Source: Acidobacteriota bacterium
GTDB taxonomy: Bacteria > Acidobacteriota > Terriglobia > Terriglobales > Acidobacteriaceae
DNA: 64,000 bases
Assembly (NCBI GenBank): GCA_023410055.1
Contig: JAEYQK010000018.1
Coordinates: forward strand, 1 to 64,000
Direction: 5' to 3'
Positions 53,635-62,671 of the stretch are shown one piece after another; position 1 is the stretch's first letter; every line of letters starts with the position of its first letter. Made by a program: the position numbers and the translations under genes. The notes below the pieces were generated by a model. The model saw nothing but the letters and a program-made list of their open reading frames with translations. It did no database searches and was not told the DNA's origin.

Positions 53635-54407
53635 CCCCGATCCTGGAGGCACGAAATCTTGCCTTCGCCTATGGCTCGCGAGCGCCAGTGATCCACGATC
53701 TTTCCTTCGAGGTGAATCCGGGGACGTTAGGAGCGGTCATAGGATCGAATGGCAGCGGGAAATCGACGCTGGTGAAACTGCTAGCCGGCATCCTGAAGCC
53801 TACCAGAGGTGAGATTCTGCTGGATGGTGTGTCACTGGCACATGCTTCGCGGATCATCGCCGCCCGCAGGATTGCCTACGTTCCACAATCGTTTTCCATG
53901 GTGTTTCCCTTTACTGCGCTGGAAGTTGTCATCACAGGCCGGAGCCCGTTTCGCAAACCGTTTCGTTTTGAAGACGAGCATGACCGCGAGTGCGCACTGA
54001 AGGCACTGGAAGCGTCGGGAGCAGTGCATCTCGCCGACCGCCTGGTTACAACCTTGTCCGGAGGAGAGCAGCAGTTGGTGATGGTTGCGCGCGCACTGGC
54101 GCAGGAGCCTGCGTGTCTTTTGCTCGACGAGCCTTCTTCTTCGCTCGACCTGAAGCACCGCTCCGCCCTGATGAGGACGCTGGTTCGATTGCGCGATACG
54201 CTGGGCATGGCGGTTCTTGTCGTAACCCACGATCTTCACTTGATGGATAAGACCTTCGACCGCGTCATTGCACTTCGGCACGGTGGGCTATTGATGGACG
54301 CCGCTCCCGCCGAGGTGTTGACCCAGGCCGTGCTCGCGGAAGTATACGAAGACCAAGGCATTCGCACCCTCAATGTGGAAGGCCGAATCGTGATGTGGTG
54401 CGACTGA
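53631..54407 (+). CDS. btuD: BtuD-like ABC transporter ATPase for cobalamin
   Basis: A 258-residue ABC ATPase with Walker A GSNGSGKSTLVKLLAG, Q-loop YVPQSFSMVFPF, signature TLSGGEQQLVMVARAL, Walker B CLLLDEPSSSLDL and switch His VVTHDL. It belongs to the iron-siderophore/B12 (FecE/BtuD) subfamily. It shares one base with the btuC start (TGATG). Confidence 0.93.
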   Translation: MTPILEARNLAFAYGSRAPVIHDLSFEVNPGTLGAVIGSNGSGKSTLVKLLAGILKPTRGEILLDGVSLAHASRIIAARRIAYVPQSFSMVFPFTALEVVITGRSPFRKPFRFEDEHDRECALKALEASGAVHLADRLVTTLSGGEQQLVMVARALAQEPACLLLDEPSSSLDLKHRSALMRTLVRLRDTLGMAVLVVTHDLHLMDKTFDRVIALRHGGLLMDAAPAEVLTQAVLAEVYEDQGIRTLNVEGRIVMWCD

Positions 54408-55426
54408 TGGTTGCCATACTGAACCCTTCTCGCCCTCTGGTGTCACGCCTCGCGATTGCGATTCCTTTACTGCTTCTGCTGCTGGCCGCTGTGATGGTCG
54501 GGGCTCTTACCGTGGGGGCTCAGTCGATCAGCTTGAAGGAGGTTCTGTCCGATCCGACCGCTCATACGCTGTTTTTCCGCCTGCGGCTGCCTCGTGTCCT
54601 GATGGGGGCCTTGATCGGCGCCTCGCTGGCGCTTGTTGGTGCCGCGCTTCAGGCGTTATTCCGGAATCCTTTGGCCGATCCGTTTATCCTCGGTGTTTCG
54701 GGCGGCGGAGCGGTAGGCGCAAGTTTGGCCATTGCCTTTGGAATCGGCGCAGTCGTCCTCGGCATTCCATTTATCTTTATCGCCGCATTTGTGGGCGCAG
54801 CTTGTTCCGTGTTTCTTGTTTACGGCATCGCGAAGACCGGGCGGACGCTGCTTCCCGGTGTCTTGCTGTTAAGCGGTGTGGCAGTGAACTTGATTGCCGC
54901 TGCCGGTGTGCTCATCATCCAGTTCTTCGTTGATCCTTCTCGCGCCCACCAGATTCTGCGCTGGACAACCGGAAGCCTGGACGTGGTGGGTTTTACCACG
55001 ATCACGCAGATGACCTTCGTCCTGATTCCGTCCTGGATTGCCCTGCTCGCCATGTCGCACCAGCTTCATCTGCTCGCGATTGACAAGGAGACGGCAACCA
55101 CGCTGGGCGTGAACGTGCGCCGTAGTGAGATCGCTATCCATTTGCTCTGCTCATTGATGATTGGCGTGACCGTCGCGGTCGGCGGCGCGGTGGGCTTTGT
55201 TGGGCTGATTGTTCCACACGGCATCCGCATGCTGTTCGGAGAAGACCTCAGGATCGTTCTACCAGGATCGCTGTTACTTGGAGCAGCCTTCCTTGTAGCG
55301 GCAGACACGGTTGCCCGGACGGCCTTGAGTTCCACCGAACTTCCGGTCGGGGCCATCACCGCACTGCTCGGCGGTCCGGCCTTCCTGTGGCTTCTGCGGC
55401 GGAGGCAACGCTACTCCGCTTTATGA
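54407..55426 (+). CDS. btuC: BtuC-like ABC transporter permease for cobalamin
   Basis: A 339-residue FecCD/BtuC-type permease of about ten helices. Family motifs are LRLPRVLMGALIGASLALVG, GAALQALFRNPLADPFILGV and GFVGLIVPHGIRML. Its stop overlaps the start of the small kinase (ATGA). Confidence 0.95.
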   Translation: MVAILNPSRPLVSRLAIAIPLLLLLLAAVMVGALTVGAQSISLKEVLSDPTAHTLFFRLRLPRVLMGALIGASLALVGAALQALFRNPLADPFILGVSGGGAVGASLAIAFGIGAVVLGIPFIFIAAFVGAACSVFLVYGIAKTGRTLLPGVLLLSGVAVNLIAAAGVLIIQFFVDPSRAHQILRWTTGSLDVVGFTTITQMTFVLIPSWIALLAMSHQLHLLAIDKETATTLGVNVRRSEIAIHLLCSLMIGVTVAVGGAVGFVGLIVPHGIRMLFGEDLRIVLPGSLLLGAAFLVAADTVARTALSSTELPVGAITALLGGPAFLWLLRRRQRYSAL

Positions 55427-55947
55427 GAACAGAGAAATGTCTCATCGTGTTGGTTGGCGCTCCGGGGTCAGGCAAGAGTGAATGGGCCCGCCGGAACGCG
55501 TCGGCGGCGGTGCTCGTGGGCCAGGATGAAATCATCGAAGCGATCACGCCCACAGGGTTCGACGTCGCCTGCAGGTCGATCTATGCCGCCGCGGAGGAGG
55601 CAATTGCCGAAGCGGGGCTTGCGGCCAATTTCCTGGTGATCGTAGACCGCACGAACCGTACCCGCGTTCTGCGCCAGCGTTGGTTGCAGCTTGCCACCCG
55701 CTGCGGGAGCTTAGCGGTCGCCGTGCAGATGACAGCAAGTGTAGAGTTGTGTCGCACCAGAAACAAAGCCAGAACCGACCACCGGCGCGTCTCGGACGAG
55801 CGCATGGAGCGGATGATTCGCGCGATAGAGCCAGCAACAACTGACGAGGGGTTCGTCGCGGTTTTTCGCGATACAGAAGCGAGCCTGGAGAGCATTCTGC
55901 AATTCCTGAATCGCTACGACCTTAAGGGTGAATGCCGTGAAGCGTAA
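55423..55947 (+). CDS. P-loop kinase in the cobalamin operon (candidate L-threonine kinase)
   Basis: A 174-residue P-loop kinase with Walker A VLVGAPGSGKSEWAR, NFLVIVDRTNRTRVLRQRW as the Walker B / lid-proximal strand, and basic lid residues (ELCRTRNKARTDHRRVSDER). It resembles polynucleotide-kinase/zeta-like ATPases (AAA_33). No standard cobalamin gene name fits. It lies between btuC and cobQ and close to cbiB and cobD; CobD needs L-threonine-phosphate. No PduX is present in this window. BluE of Rhodobacter is a non-PduX threonine kinase, so a similar role is a reasonable inference, not shown by the sequence. Confidence 0.75.
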   Translation: MRTEKCLIVLVGAPGSGKSEWARRNASAAVLVGQDEIIEAITPTGFDVACRSIYAAAEEAIAEAGLAANFLVIVDRTNRTRVLRQRWLQLATRCGSLAVAVQMTASVELCRTRNKARTDHRRVSDERMERMIRAIEPATTDEGFVAVFRDTEASLESILQFLNRYDLKGECREA

Positions 55948-57541
55948 GGAGCACATCGAGGCAAGCCACACACCGGCGCTGATGGTGCTGGGAACCGGAT
56001 CGCATGTCGGAAAGTCCATTCTGACTGCCGCCCTAGGTCGCATTCTCGCCGACGAGGGTTATCGAGTCGCTCCCTTCAAAGCGCAGAACATGTCGCTCAA
56101 TTCCGCTGCGACTCCCGATGGTGGTGAGATTGGGCGGGCGCAGGCATTGCAGGCCGAAGCATGCCGCGTTGCTGTGCGAGTCGAGATGAATCCTATCCTG
56201 CTGAAGCCCGCGACAGACACCGGTTGCCAGGTTGTGCTGATGGGACAGATATGGGGACAGACCTCGGCCTCTGACTACCATCTTCGCCGTGTAGAAGATC
56301 TGTTTCCTGTGGTAGCAGATACCTACCAGAAACTCGCAGCCGAGCATGACGTTATCGTGATTGAAGGCGCAGGATCACCGGCGGAAATTAACCTGCGCGA
56401 ACATGACATTGTGAACATGCGCATGGCGCACGCCGCGCGAGCGGCGTGTTTGCTGGTTGGAGATATCGACCGCGGAGGCCTTTTTGCTTCGGTTCTCGGG
56501 ACACTGGAGCTGCTACCTCCCGAAGATCGCACGCTGGTGCGCGGTTATCTGATCAACAAATTTCGGGGTGACAAGGAGCTGCTACGGCCGGGAATCGAGA
56601 TGATGGAGCCGCGGCTTCGCATTCCCTGTGCAGGAGTGGTTCCGTACCTGCGCGATCTTGGCCTTGATGAAGAGGACGGAGTGGCCGTCGAGCAGCGCAG
56701 AGTGGCCGCACGCGTGTGGAAAGAATCGGACTTCGAACACTCTCCCGCCCGCCCCTTGCGCATTGCCGTTCTCACCTTTCCGCACCTCTCGAATTTCACT
56801 GACTTCGACCCGCTGGCGGCTGAGCCAAGTGTCTCGCTCGCCTATGCTGAGCGACCGGAAGAACTGGCGCAAGCTGACATGATCATTCTGCCGGGCAGCA
56901 AGCAGACCATCGACGACCTTGAATGGATGAGAAACAGGGGCTTTTGTGAGGTTCTGCTTGAGCTGAATGCAGCCGACAAGATGATCGTGGGTATCTGCGG
57001 CGGTTTCCAGATGCTCGGGCGAGAAATTGCCGACCCGTACGGCACCGAGAACAACAGCACGGCGACTGCACGAGCCGGACTTGGATTGCTCGCGATACGC
57101 ACGATCTTTGCCAAGAAAAAGACAACACGCCAGGTATCAGGGTACGTACTTTCCGGCAGCATCGGAACCTCGGAGATGCCGTTTTTCGGATATGAAATCC
57201 ACGTCGGGGAAACGGAATACATCGAGAGCGCAAAGCCGTTTTCCGAGATTCGACGAAGCGGAGATGGCGATACCGTGCTCGATGGCGCAATCAGCGAAGA
57301 TGGCCGCGTCTTCGGCACCTATGTTCACGGGTTGTTTGATGATGACAACTTCCGTCATGGGTTCGTCAACTCGGCCAGGCGGTCATGCGGCTTAGCTTCC
57401 CCCCATCAGTTCGCTTTTGTCCGGCGCGAACGGGAAGCCCGGCTGGATCGGCTCGCCGCGGCGGTACGTGCCTCGATTGATCTTGATCTCATTTGTAGTT
57501 GGATCGATTTGCCAAGACGAGATGGGGGATTGCGTCCGTGA
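55937..57541 (+). CDS. cobQ: Cobyric acid synthase
   Basis: A 534-residue CobQ/CbiP that amidates adenosylcobyrinic acid a,c-diamide at four side chains. The N-terminal dethiobiotin-synthetase-like ATPase (MVLGTGSHVGKSILTAALGR, APFKAQNMSLNS) is followed by the class I glutamine amidotransferase with its Cys in IVGICGGFQMLG and His in GTYVHGLFDDD. The GTG at 55937 is eight bases from AAGGG; a GTG at 55928 is the alternative. It overlaps the kinase gene by 11 bases. Confidence 0.95.
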   Translation: MKRKEHIEASHTPALMVLGTGSHVGKSILTAALGRILADEGYRVAPFKAQNMSLNSAATPDGGEIGRAQALQAEACRVAVRVEMNPILLKPATDTGCQVVLMGQIWGQTSASDYHLRRVEDLFPVVADTYQKLAAEHDVIVIEGAGSPAEINLREHDIVNMRMAHAARAACLLVGDIDRGGLFASVLGTLELLPPEDRTLVRGYLINKFRGDKELLRPGIEMMEPRLRIPCAGVVPYLRDLGLDEEDGVAVEQRRVAARVWKESDFEHSPARPLRIAVLTFPHLSNFTDFDPLAAEPSVSLAYAERPEELAQADMIILPGSKQTIDDLEWMRNRGFCEVLLELNAADKMIVGICGGFQMLGREIADPYGTENNSTATARAGLGLLAIRTIFAKKKTTRQVSGYVLSGSIGTSEMPFFGYEIHVGETEYIESAKPFSEIRRSGDGDTVLDGAISEDGRVFGTYVHGLFDDDNFRHGFVNSARRSCGLASPHQFAFVRREREARLDRLAAAVRASIDLDLICSWIDLPRRDGGLRP

Positions 57542-58488
57542 TTGCCGCGTGGAAACTGGCCGCAGCTTATGGATTGGATTGGGCGCTCGGAGACCCGCAA
57601 TGGTTTCCGCATCCGGTTCGCGTTATCGGCTCTGCCATCAAGACGGGAACACATTGCGTGCAGCCGACCGGGAACCAACCAGCGTGTGAATTTGCCCAAG
57701 GCGCAGCACTTTCAATGGGAGTCATCGGGCTTTCCGCGCTCGCAGCAAGCGAGTCGTCCAAGTTAGGCGCGTGCATCGAGGTCTTGCTGGCGTGGACGAC
57801 GCTTGCTACCCGCAGTCTGTTGCGCGAGGCCGGTAGCGTGCTGGATTCACTTGAGGCCGGTGACCTCCCGACCGCGCGGCATCGTCTCTCGCGCATTGTG
57901 GGGCGAGACACCGAGAACCTGGAAGAGCCGGAGATTGTACGCGCCGTGATCGAAACCGCCGCCGAGAGCACCTGCGACGGCATCGTTGCCCCGATGCTGT
58001 TCCTCGCCTTCGGCGGTGTTCCGGGCGCCTTTGTCTGCAAGGCCGCGAACACCCTGGACTCGATGATCGGCCATCGCGAAGCGCCTTACACCTATTTTGG
58101 GAAGTTCGCTGCTCGTTTCGATGACTGCTGCAACTTCATACCCGCACGGCTGACGGTAGTTGCCTTGGCACTCGCGGCCGAACTCACTGGTAATCACGGA
58201 CGCAAAGCACTGCTGCTTGCAGCCAGAGACGGAAGACTCCATGCCAGCCCGAATGCCGGGCAGGTTGAAGCGGCGATGGCGGGAGCCTTGGACGTGAAGC
58301 TCGGGGGAAGCAACTCCTACGACGGAGAGGTCTGCCACGGCGAGGTTCTGAATTCTGAGGGAGCACAGCCGACGCCGCATCACGGACGCGCTGCGCTGCG
58401 TATCGTTGCCGTGGCTTCGGTTCTCGTCTTTGGCGCGTTGTTTGGCGCAGCATTGTGGAGTGGACGAGAGCGAGAGGCCAAGTCATGA
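57538..58488 (+). CDS. cbiB: Adenosylcobinamide-phosphate synthase CbiB/CobD
   Basis: A 316-residue membrane enzyme joining cobyric acid with (R)-1-amino-2-propanol phosphate. Typical CbiB motifs are DWALGDPQWFPHPVRVIG and VCKAANTLDSMIGHREAPY. DGRLHASPNAGQVEAAMAGA and LGGSNSYDGEV are also present, as are several hydrophobic helices. The GTG at 57538 overlaps the cobQ stop (GTGA). Confidence 0.94.
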   Translation: MIAAWKLAAAYGLDWALGDPQWFPHPVRVIGSAIKTGTHCVQPTGNQPACEFAQGAALSMGVIGLSALAASESSKLGACIEVLLAWTTLATRSLLREAGSVLDSLEAGDLPTARHRLSRIVGRDTENLEEPEIVRAVIETAAESTCDGIVAPMLFLAFGGVPGAFVCKAANTLDSMIGHREAPYTYFGKFAARFDDCCNFIPARLTVVALALAAELTGNHGRKALLLAARDGRLHASPNAGQVEAAMAGALDVKLGGSNSYDGEVCHGEVLNSEGAQPTPHHGRAALRIVAVASVLVFGALFGAALWSGREREAKS

Positions 58489-59579
58489 CTGCTACGGTTC
58501 CGCACGGCGGCGACGTGCTCGGAATGGCCGCCGAGTACGGCATTACGACAGAGTCGATCCTCGACTTCAGCGCGAATGTCAATCCGCGAGGATTACCTCT
58601 CGGAGCGCGCGGACGGATGCGGCAATGCGCCGCTGACCCAGCCTTGTGGCAACGCTACCCTGATGCCGAATACCGTTCATTGCGCGCCGCCTTGGCTCGT
58701 AAGCATCACGTCCCAATAGACAGCATTCTGGTTGGTGCGGGTGCCACCGCACTGCTTGGCGCAACTATTCAAGCACTGCGCCCTTCCCGCTGCCTGCTGC
58801 CTGTTCCGGCCTTCAGCGAGTACGCGCATTTATGCAGCGTTGCAGGCGTGAACACCGATGAATTCTCGCTGCGACAGGAGAATGGCTTCCGTATGGATAT
58901 CGGCCTATACCGAGCCACGCTGGAAGACCATCCGTGCGATCTCCTTATCTTGACAAATCCGCACAATCCCTCGGGCGCGTTGTTGAGAAAGCTGGAGGTG
59001 CTTGCCATTCTGGAGCATGCCCGGGTGCATGGCACATTCATCATCGTCGATGAAGCTTTCATGGATTACGCTCCAAACGAGAGTGTGATTCAGCAGGCGG
59101 CACAAATATCAAACGTGGCGGTCATGCGTTCCTTGACCAAGTTTTATGGTTGTCCGGGCCTGCGTGTCGGGTTCCTCGTCGGTGCGCCGGAGACAGTTTC
59201 ACGGATCGCGCCCGCCGTCGCGACCTGGTCGGTTACGACTCTTGCCGTCGAGGTGCTACAGGAAGCGATTCAGGACGAGGCTTTCGCCGAAGAAACGTTT
59301 TGTTCGAACAGGACAGACAGAGAATCGCTTGCAGCTTCGCTCGTTCGAATGGGTGCGAAAGTCTTTCCTTCGCACGCCAACTTTCTGCTGGTTCGTCTGA
59401 AAGAGGGTTGGCCCGATAGCACTCTCACTCGTGACTTGCTTTTGCGACAGCGCGGAATCGCGGTACGCGACTGTAATTCCTACGCCGGTCTGAAACGCGG
59501 AAAGTACATTCGTGTTGCCGTCCGCACCGCCGAGGAAAATCGGCAACTTCTGGAAGGACTCAGGGAAATATGGAAATAG
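58485..59579 (+). CDS. cobD: L-threonine-O-3-phosphate decarboxylase (CobD/CobC type)
   Basis: A 364-residue PLP enzyme of the HisC-like aminotransferase fold. HGGDVLGMAAEYG and ILDFSANVNPRGLP are typical of the cobalamin enzyme rather than of HisC. The PLP lysine is in VMRSLTKFYGCPGLRVG, and ILTNPHNPSG supports the fold. It makes aminopropanol phosphate for CbiB. Stop-start overlap with cbiB (ATGA). Confidence 0.9.
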   Translation: MTATVPHGGDVLGMAAEYGITTESILDFSANVNPRGLPLGARGRMRQCAADPALWQRYPDAEYRSLRAALARKHHVPIDSILVGAGATALLGATIQALRPSRCLLPVPAFSEYAHLCSVAGVNTDEFSLRQENGFRMDIGLYRATLEDHPCDLLILTNPHNPSGALLRKLEVLAILEHARVHGTFIIVDEAFMDYAPNESVIQQAAQISNVAVMRSLTKFYGCPGLRVGFLVGAPETVSRIAPAVATWSVTTLAVEVLQEAIQDEAFAEETFCSNRTDRESLAASLVRMGAKVFPSHANFLLVRLKEGWPDSTLTRDLLLRQRGIAVRDCNSYAGLKRGKYIRVAVRTAEENRQLLEGLREIWK

Positions 59580-60667
59580 CTACGGATCGTGCCACTACAC
59601 TCATTGCCCAAACACTCCAGCGCATTTCGCCTGCAGACACGGCAATGTTGCGCGCGGCGGAAGCGCGACAGCCGCATCTGACCAAGCCAGTCGGGAGTCT
59701 GGGACGTCTGGAGGAGATTGCCAATCGCTGCGCGGCCATCTCCGGCACGCTGACGCCTGACCTCTCTCATCCACGAATCGTCGTCTTCGCCGGAGATCAC
59801 GGAGTCTGCGCGGAGGGCGTCAGCCCCTATCCCCAGGTCGTGACCACACAAATGGTGGTGAACTATCTCGGCGATGGTGCGGCGATCAACTGTCTGGCCA
59901 AGAGTTTTGGGGTGGAGTTGCGAATCGTGGATGTTGGCGTGATCGGCCCGATTCCGGAGATTGCGGGCCTAGTGCGCCGCAATGTTGCCAAAGGAACTCG
60001 CAATTTCTGCCAGGAACCGGCTATGACCTCAGAAGAAATGAACGCCGCAATCGAAGTAGGCATCACCATGGCGGAAGAGGCCGCTGCCGACGGGTGTAAC
60101 TTGCTTGGTTTCGGCGAAATGGGCATTGGAAACACAACTCCTGCCAGCGCGATTACTGCGGCACTGACCGGTTGTCCGGTTCCGCAAGCAGTCGGGCGTG
60201 GCACGGGCGCAGACGATGAGTGCTTGAAGCGAAAGATCGCTGTTGTCGAGCGCGCGCTCGCTCTCCACCAAGCTCATCTTTCCGAACCAACCGAAGTTCT
60301 GAGAAGAATAGGCGGACTAGAGATCGCCGCGATGTCCGGCTTTTGCTTGGGGGCGGCAGCCTGCCGCAAACCGGTGCTCACCGACGGACTGATTGCGACA
60401 TCGGCGGCGGCTGTTGCCGTGCGAATGAATCCTATTGTTAAGGACTACGTATTTGCCGCGCACACTTCCGTGGAGCCCGGTCACAAATTCCTCATAGAGA
60501 TCATCGGTCAGCGTCCGTTGCTGGATTTGGGCATGAGGCTCGGTGAGGGTACTGGTGCCGCGATGGCGATCCCGCTCATGCAAGGAGCAGTCGCTGCGTT
60601 TACCGGGATGGCGACGTTTGAATCCGCTGGTGTTGCGACCGCGGAAAGCAAGCAGGAGCAGGCATGA
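59570..60667 (+). CDS. cobT: Nicotinate-nucleotide:5,6-dimethylbenzimidazole phosphoribosyltransferase
   Basis: A 365-residue CobT, which forms alpha-ribazole phosphate, the lower-ligand precursor. It has TKPVGSLGRLEEIANRCA, VVFAGDHGVCAEGVSPYPQ, GEMGIGNTTPASAITAAL and the C-terminal catalytic-Glu motif GMRLGEGTGAAMA. It overlaps the decarboxylase gene by 10 bases and cobS by four. No bluB is present in the window, so the base must be imported or made elsewhere. Confidence 0.96.
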   Translation: MEIATDRATTLIAQTLQRISPADTAMLRAAEARQPHLTKPVGSLGRLEEIANRCAAISGTLTPDLSHPRIVVFAGDHGVCAEGVSPYPQVVTTQMVVNYLGDGAAINCLAKSFGVELRIVDVGVIGPIPEIAGLVRRNVAKGTRNFCQEPAMTSEEMNAAIEVGITMAEEAAADGCNLLGFGEMGIGNTTPASAITAALTGCPVPQAVGRGTGADDECLKRKIAVVERALALHQAHLSEPTEVLRRIGGLEIAAMSGFCLGAAACRKPVLTDGLIATSAAAVAVRMNPIVKDYVFAAHTSVEPGHKFLIEIIGQRPLLDLGMRLGEGTGAAMAIPLMQGAVAAFTGMATFESAGVATAESKQEQA

Positions 60668-61383
60668 AGTCCATGGCCGCGGCTGTCGCATTCTGTACCC
60701 GGATTCCGGTTCCCGTTGCATTCGGGGCCGAAGATGTCGGCAAGGCTGCGCGCTGGTTTCCACTGGTCGGAGCGATACTCGGAGCCGTCTCCATCGGCAT
60801 CTCGTGGCTGCTTATGCCGCATCTTCCTTCGATCATTGTGGCAGTGCTGATTCTGCTGGCGGAGGCAGGGCTCACGGGCGCGCTTCACATGGATGGACTG
60901 GCAGACACGGCGGACGGCCTAGGTGGCGGAAAGACTAAAGAAGATAAGCTGCGCATCATGCGAGATCATGCCATCGGCAGCTATGGAGCGACGGTGCTGA
61001 TCCTGACCTTCGCTTTAAAGATCACTGCCATCTCCAGCCTGATCGTCCGCTCGACGTGCTCGCCATATCTGGTGCTCGCTCCCATGTTAGGACGCTGGAA
61101 CATCGTGCTTCTTTCGTGCGCCCTGCCGTATGCCAGACCGAACCCAGCGGTTTCCCGCCATATTGGAACCCGCGAACTGATTTGGGCAACGGCCATAGTC
61201 CTCTTGCTGGTGTGCGCGTGGACCCGATGGGGAGGACTGATCGCTTGGGCACTCTCTGCGGCAAGCGCTGCGCTATTTGGGCTGTTTTGCCGGAAGCGGA
61301 TTGATGGTGTCACCGGAGATACGCTCGGAGCCAGCGAAGAAATCGGTCAATGCGTTGTACTGCTTACCGGACTGTGGAGCTAA
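60664..61383 (+). CDS. cobS: Adenosylcobinamide-GDP ribazoletransferase
   Basis: A 239-residue polytopic membrane enzyme that joins adenosylcobinamide-GDP and alpha-ribazole (phosphate). The active-site signature GALHMDGLADTADGLGGG is present, followed by MRDHAIGSYGATVLIL and GRWNIVLLSCALPYARP. ATGA overlap with cobT. Confidence 0.95.
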   Translation: MKSMAAAVAFCTRIPVPVAFGAEDVGKAARWFPLVGAILGAVSIGISWLLMPHLPSIIVAVLILLAEAGLTGALHMDGLADTADGLGGGKTKEDKLRIMRDHAIGSYGATVLILTFALKITAISSLIVRSTCSPYLVLAPMLGRWNIVLLSCALPYARPNPAVSRHIGTRELIWATAIVLLLVCAWTRWGGLIAWALSAASAALFGLFCRKRIDGVTGDTLGASEEIGQCVVLLTGLWS

Positions 61384-61387
61384 TTCC

Positions 61388-62014
61388 ATGAACGAACTAC
61401 CCGTCACCAAGGTTTGGCTCATCCGCCATGGAGAGCCATGCGAGAGCAGTCGTGGTCGCTGCTATGGGAAGTTGGACATGGGACTTTCCGCCAACGGACG
61501 CGAGCAGATCCAATTGGTCGCCAATCTCTTGCGGGATGAGTTGATCCACACGGTCTATGCAAGTCCTCGCAAGCGAACAACCGAGAGTGCCAGCATTCTC
61601 GTCGAGGGACGCAACTGCAAAGTGAGCATGGATGCCCGCTTGAGTGAGATTGATTTTGGCGACTTCGAAGGCCGCTCGTACAATGAGATCGCGGCGATGT
61701 ATCCCGAAATCTATCAGCAGTGGATGGAGTGCCCCACCGAAACCCAGTTTCCCAATGGAGAGAACTTCGAGCAGATGCGCCAGCGGGTGTTGCAAGCTCT
61801 TCGGGAGATCCTCGCACGCCATCGCGGCGAAACCATCGCGCTGGTGTCGCATGGCGGGGTGAACCGGATCGTCTTGGCGGATGCGCTCGGCGTGCTTCCA
61901 GCCAACATCTTCCGTATTTCCCAGGACTACGCCGCAATCAATCTCCTGCACTTTCTCGGAGACTATCCTTCGGTAAAACACGTCAATGTTTCCGCGCTTC
62001 TCTGGTCGTTCTGA
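61388..62014 (+). CDS. cobC: Alpha-ribazole phosphatase (histidine phosphatase) CobC
   Basis: A 208-residue histidine phosphatase with the catalytic LIRHGEPCES near the N-terminus, ASPRKRTTESASIL, LSEIDFGDFEGRSYNEI and the second His in ALVSHGGVNRIVL. It removes the phosphate of alpha-ribazole-P or of adenosylcobalamin-5'-phosphate. The ATG at 61388 starts four bases after the cobS stop; upstream in-frame codons overlap cobS. Last gene of the operon. Confidence 0.9.
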   Translation: MNELPVTKVWLIRHGEPCESSRGRCYGKLDMGLSANGREQIQLVANLLRDELIHTVYASPRKRTTESASILVEGRNCKVSMDARLSEIDFGDFEGRSYNEIAAMYPEIYQQWMECPTETQFPNGENFEQMRQRVLQALREILARHRGETIALVSHGGVNRIVLADALGVLPANIFRISQDYAAINLLHFLGDYPSVKHVNVSALLWSF

Positions 62015-62549
62015 TCGGCGCTTTCCGAATGACTCAAAACTCCAAGAATCACGACTCTCGTGGGCATGTAAGCTGGGATTGGTGCAGCCCGAGGTACTCC
62101 GGTTGCATGAAAATTACACTCGTTCCGCTTCTATGCTGCTGGTTCTAATGTTTCCGGCCCTCTGCCCACGCTTGTCATTGAACTCTCACTAGAAATCCCA
62201 ATAATAAGGACGAGAAGGCCCAGATAAAATGCAGCGACCGCGAAAATTGAGTGGGCATTGCGCGAAGTTCTGCCGGGCGAACAGGACAGTACACTAGAAC
62301 GCGAACTCCGAAAGACATCGAGAGCACCACGGTAGGTGATCGTGTCGCCCCACTTCGGTCTCTCTTGACTCTGATTTCTGCAAATCCTTGGCTTCACCCC
62401 CACCGAAAATAAGTTAAGTCGCGGTCGAGGAGGCCAAGTGCATTCGGGGCGTGAGCCGGAAATCAAGTCGATATTCTCTGGCACGCATCTCCATGCTATC
62501 TTTCTGCCTAGTATGACTGGCGAACGCAATAGATCCGAGTCTCCTGTAA
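62015..62549. other. Intergenic region, no supported gene
   Basis: About 535 bases. A minus-strand frame (62131-62529) includes one hydrophobic segment (IFAVAAFYLGLLVLIIGI), but its remainder looks non-coding and it lacks a ribosome-binding site. No terminator with a T-run is visible after cobC. Confidence 0.4.
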
Positions 62550-62669
62550 ATGATCTCTTCCGATGCTGGCGCAGCGTTGAGTTTGTCGAAAAAGGGGCTG
62601 CCGCCGTCGAAGGAGCACGTCGAGGAGCTTTTTAAAATTGCGTATGCCTTGAGGCGGCTACATAACTAA
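62550..62669 (+). CDS. Possible 39-aa ORF preceding the HExxH membrane protein
   Basis: An ATG after an in-frame TAA opens 39 codons of coding-like, helix-forming sequence (LSLSKKGLPPSKEHVEELFK followed by IAYALRRLHN), ending two bases before the start of the next gene. No clear ribosome-binding site is visible, so the evidence is composition and spacing only. Confidence 0.35.
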   Translation: MISSDAGAALSLSKKGLPPSKEHVEELFKIAYALRRLHN

Positions 62670-62671
62670 CC

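Noticed and set aside
62131..62529. 132-codon minus-strand frame after cobC
   Set aside because: One hydrophobic stretch, but no ribosome-binding site and the rest has non-coding character.
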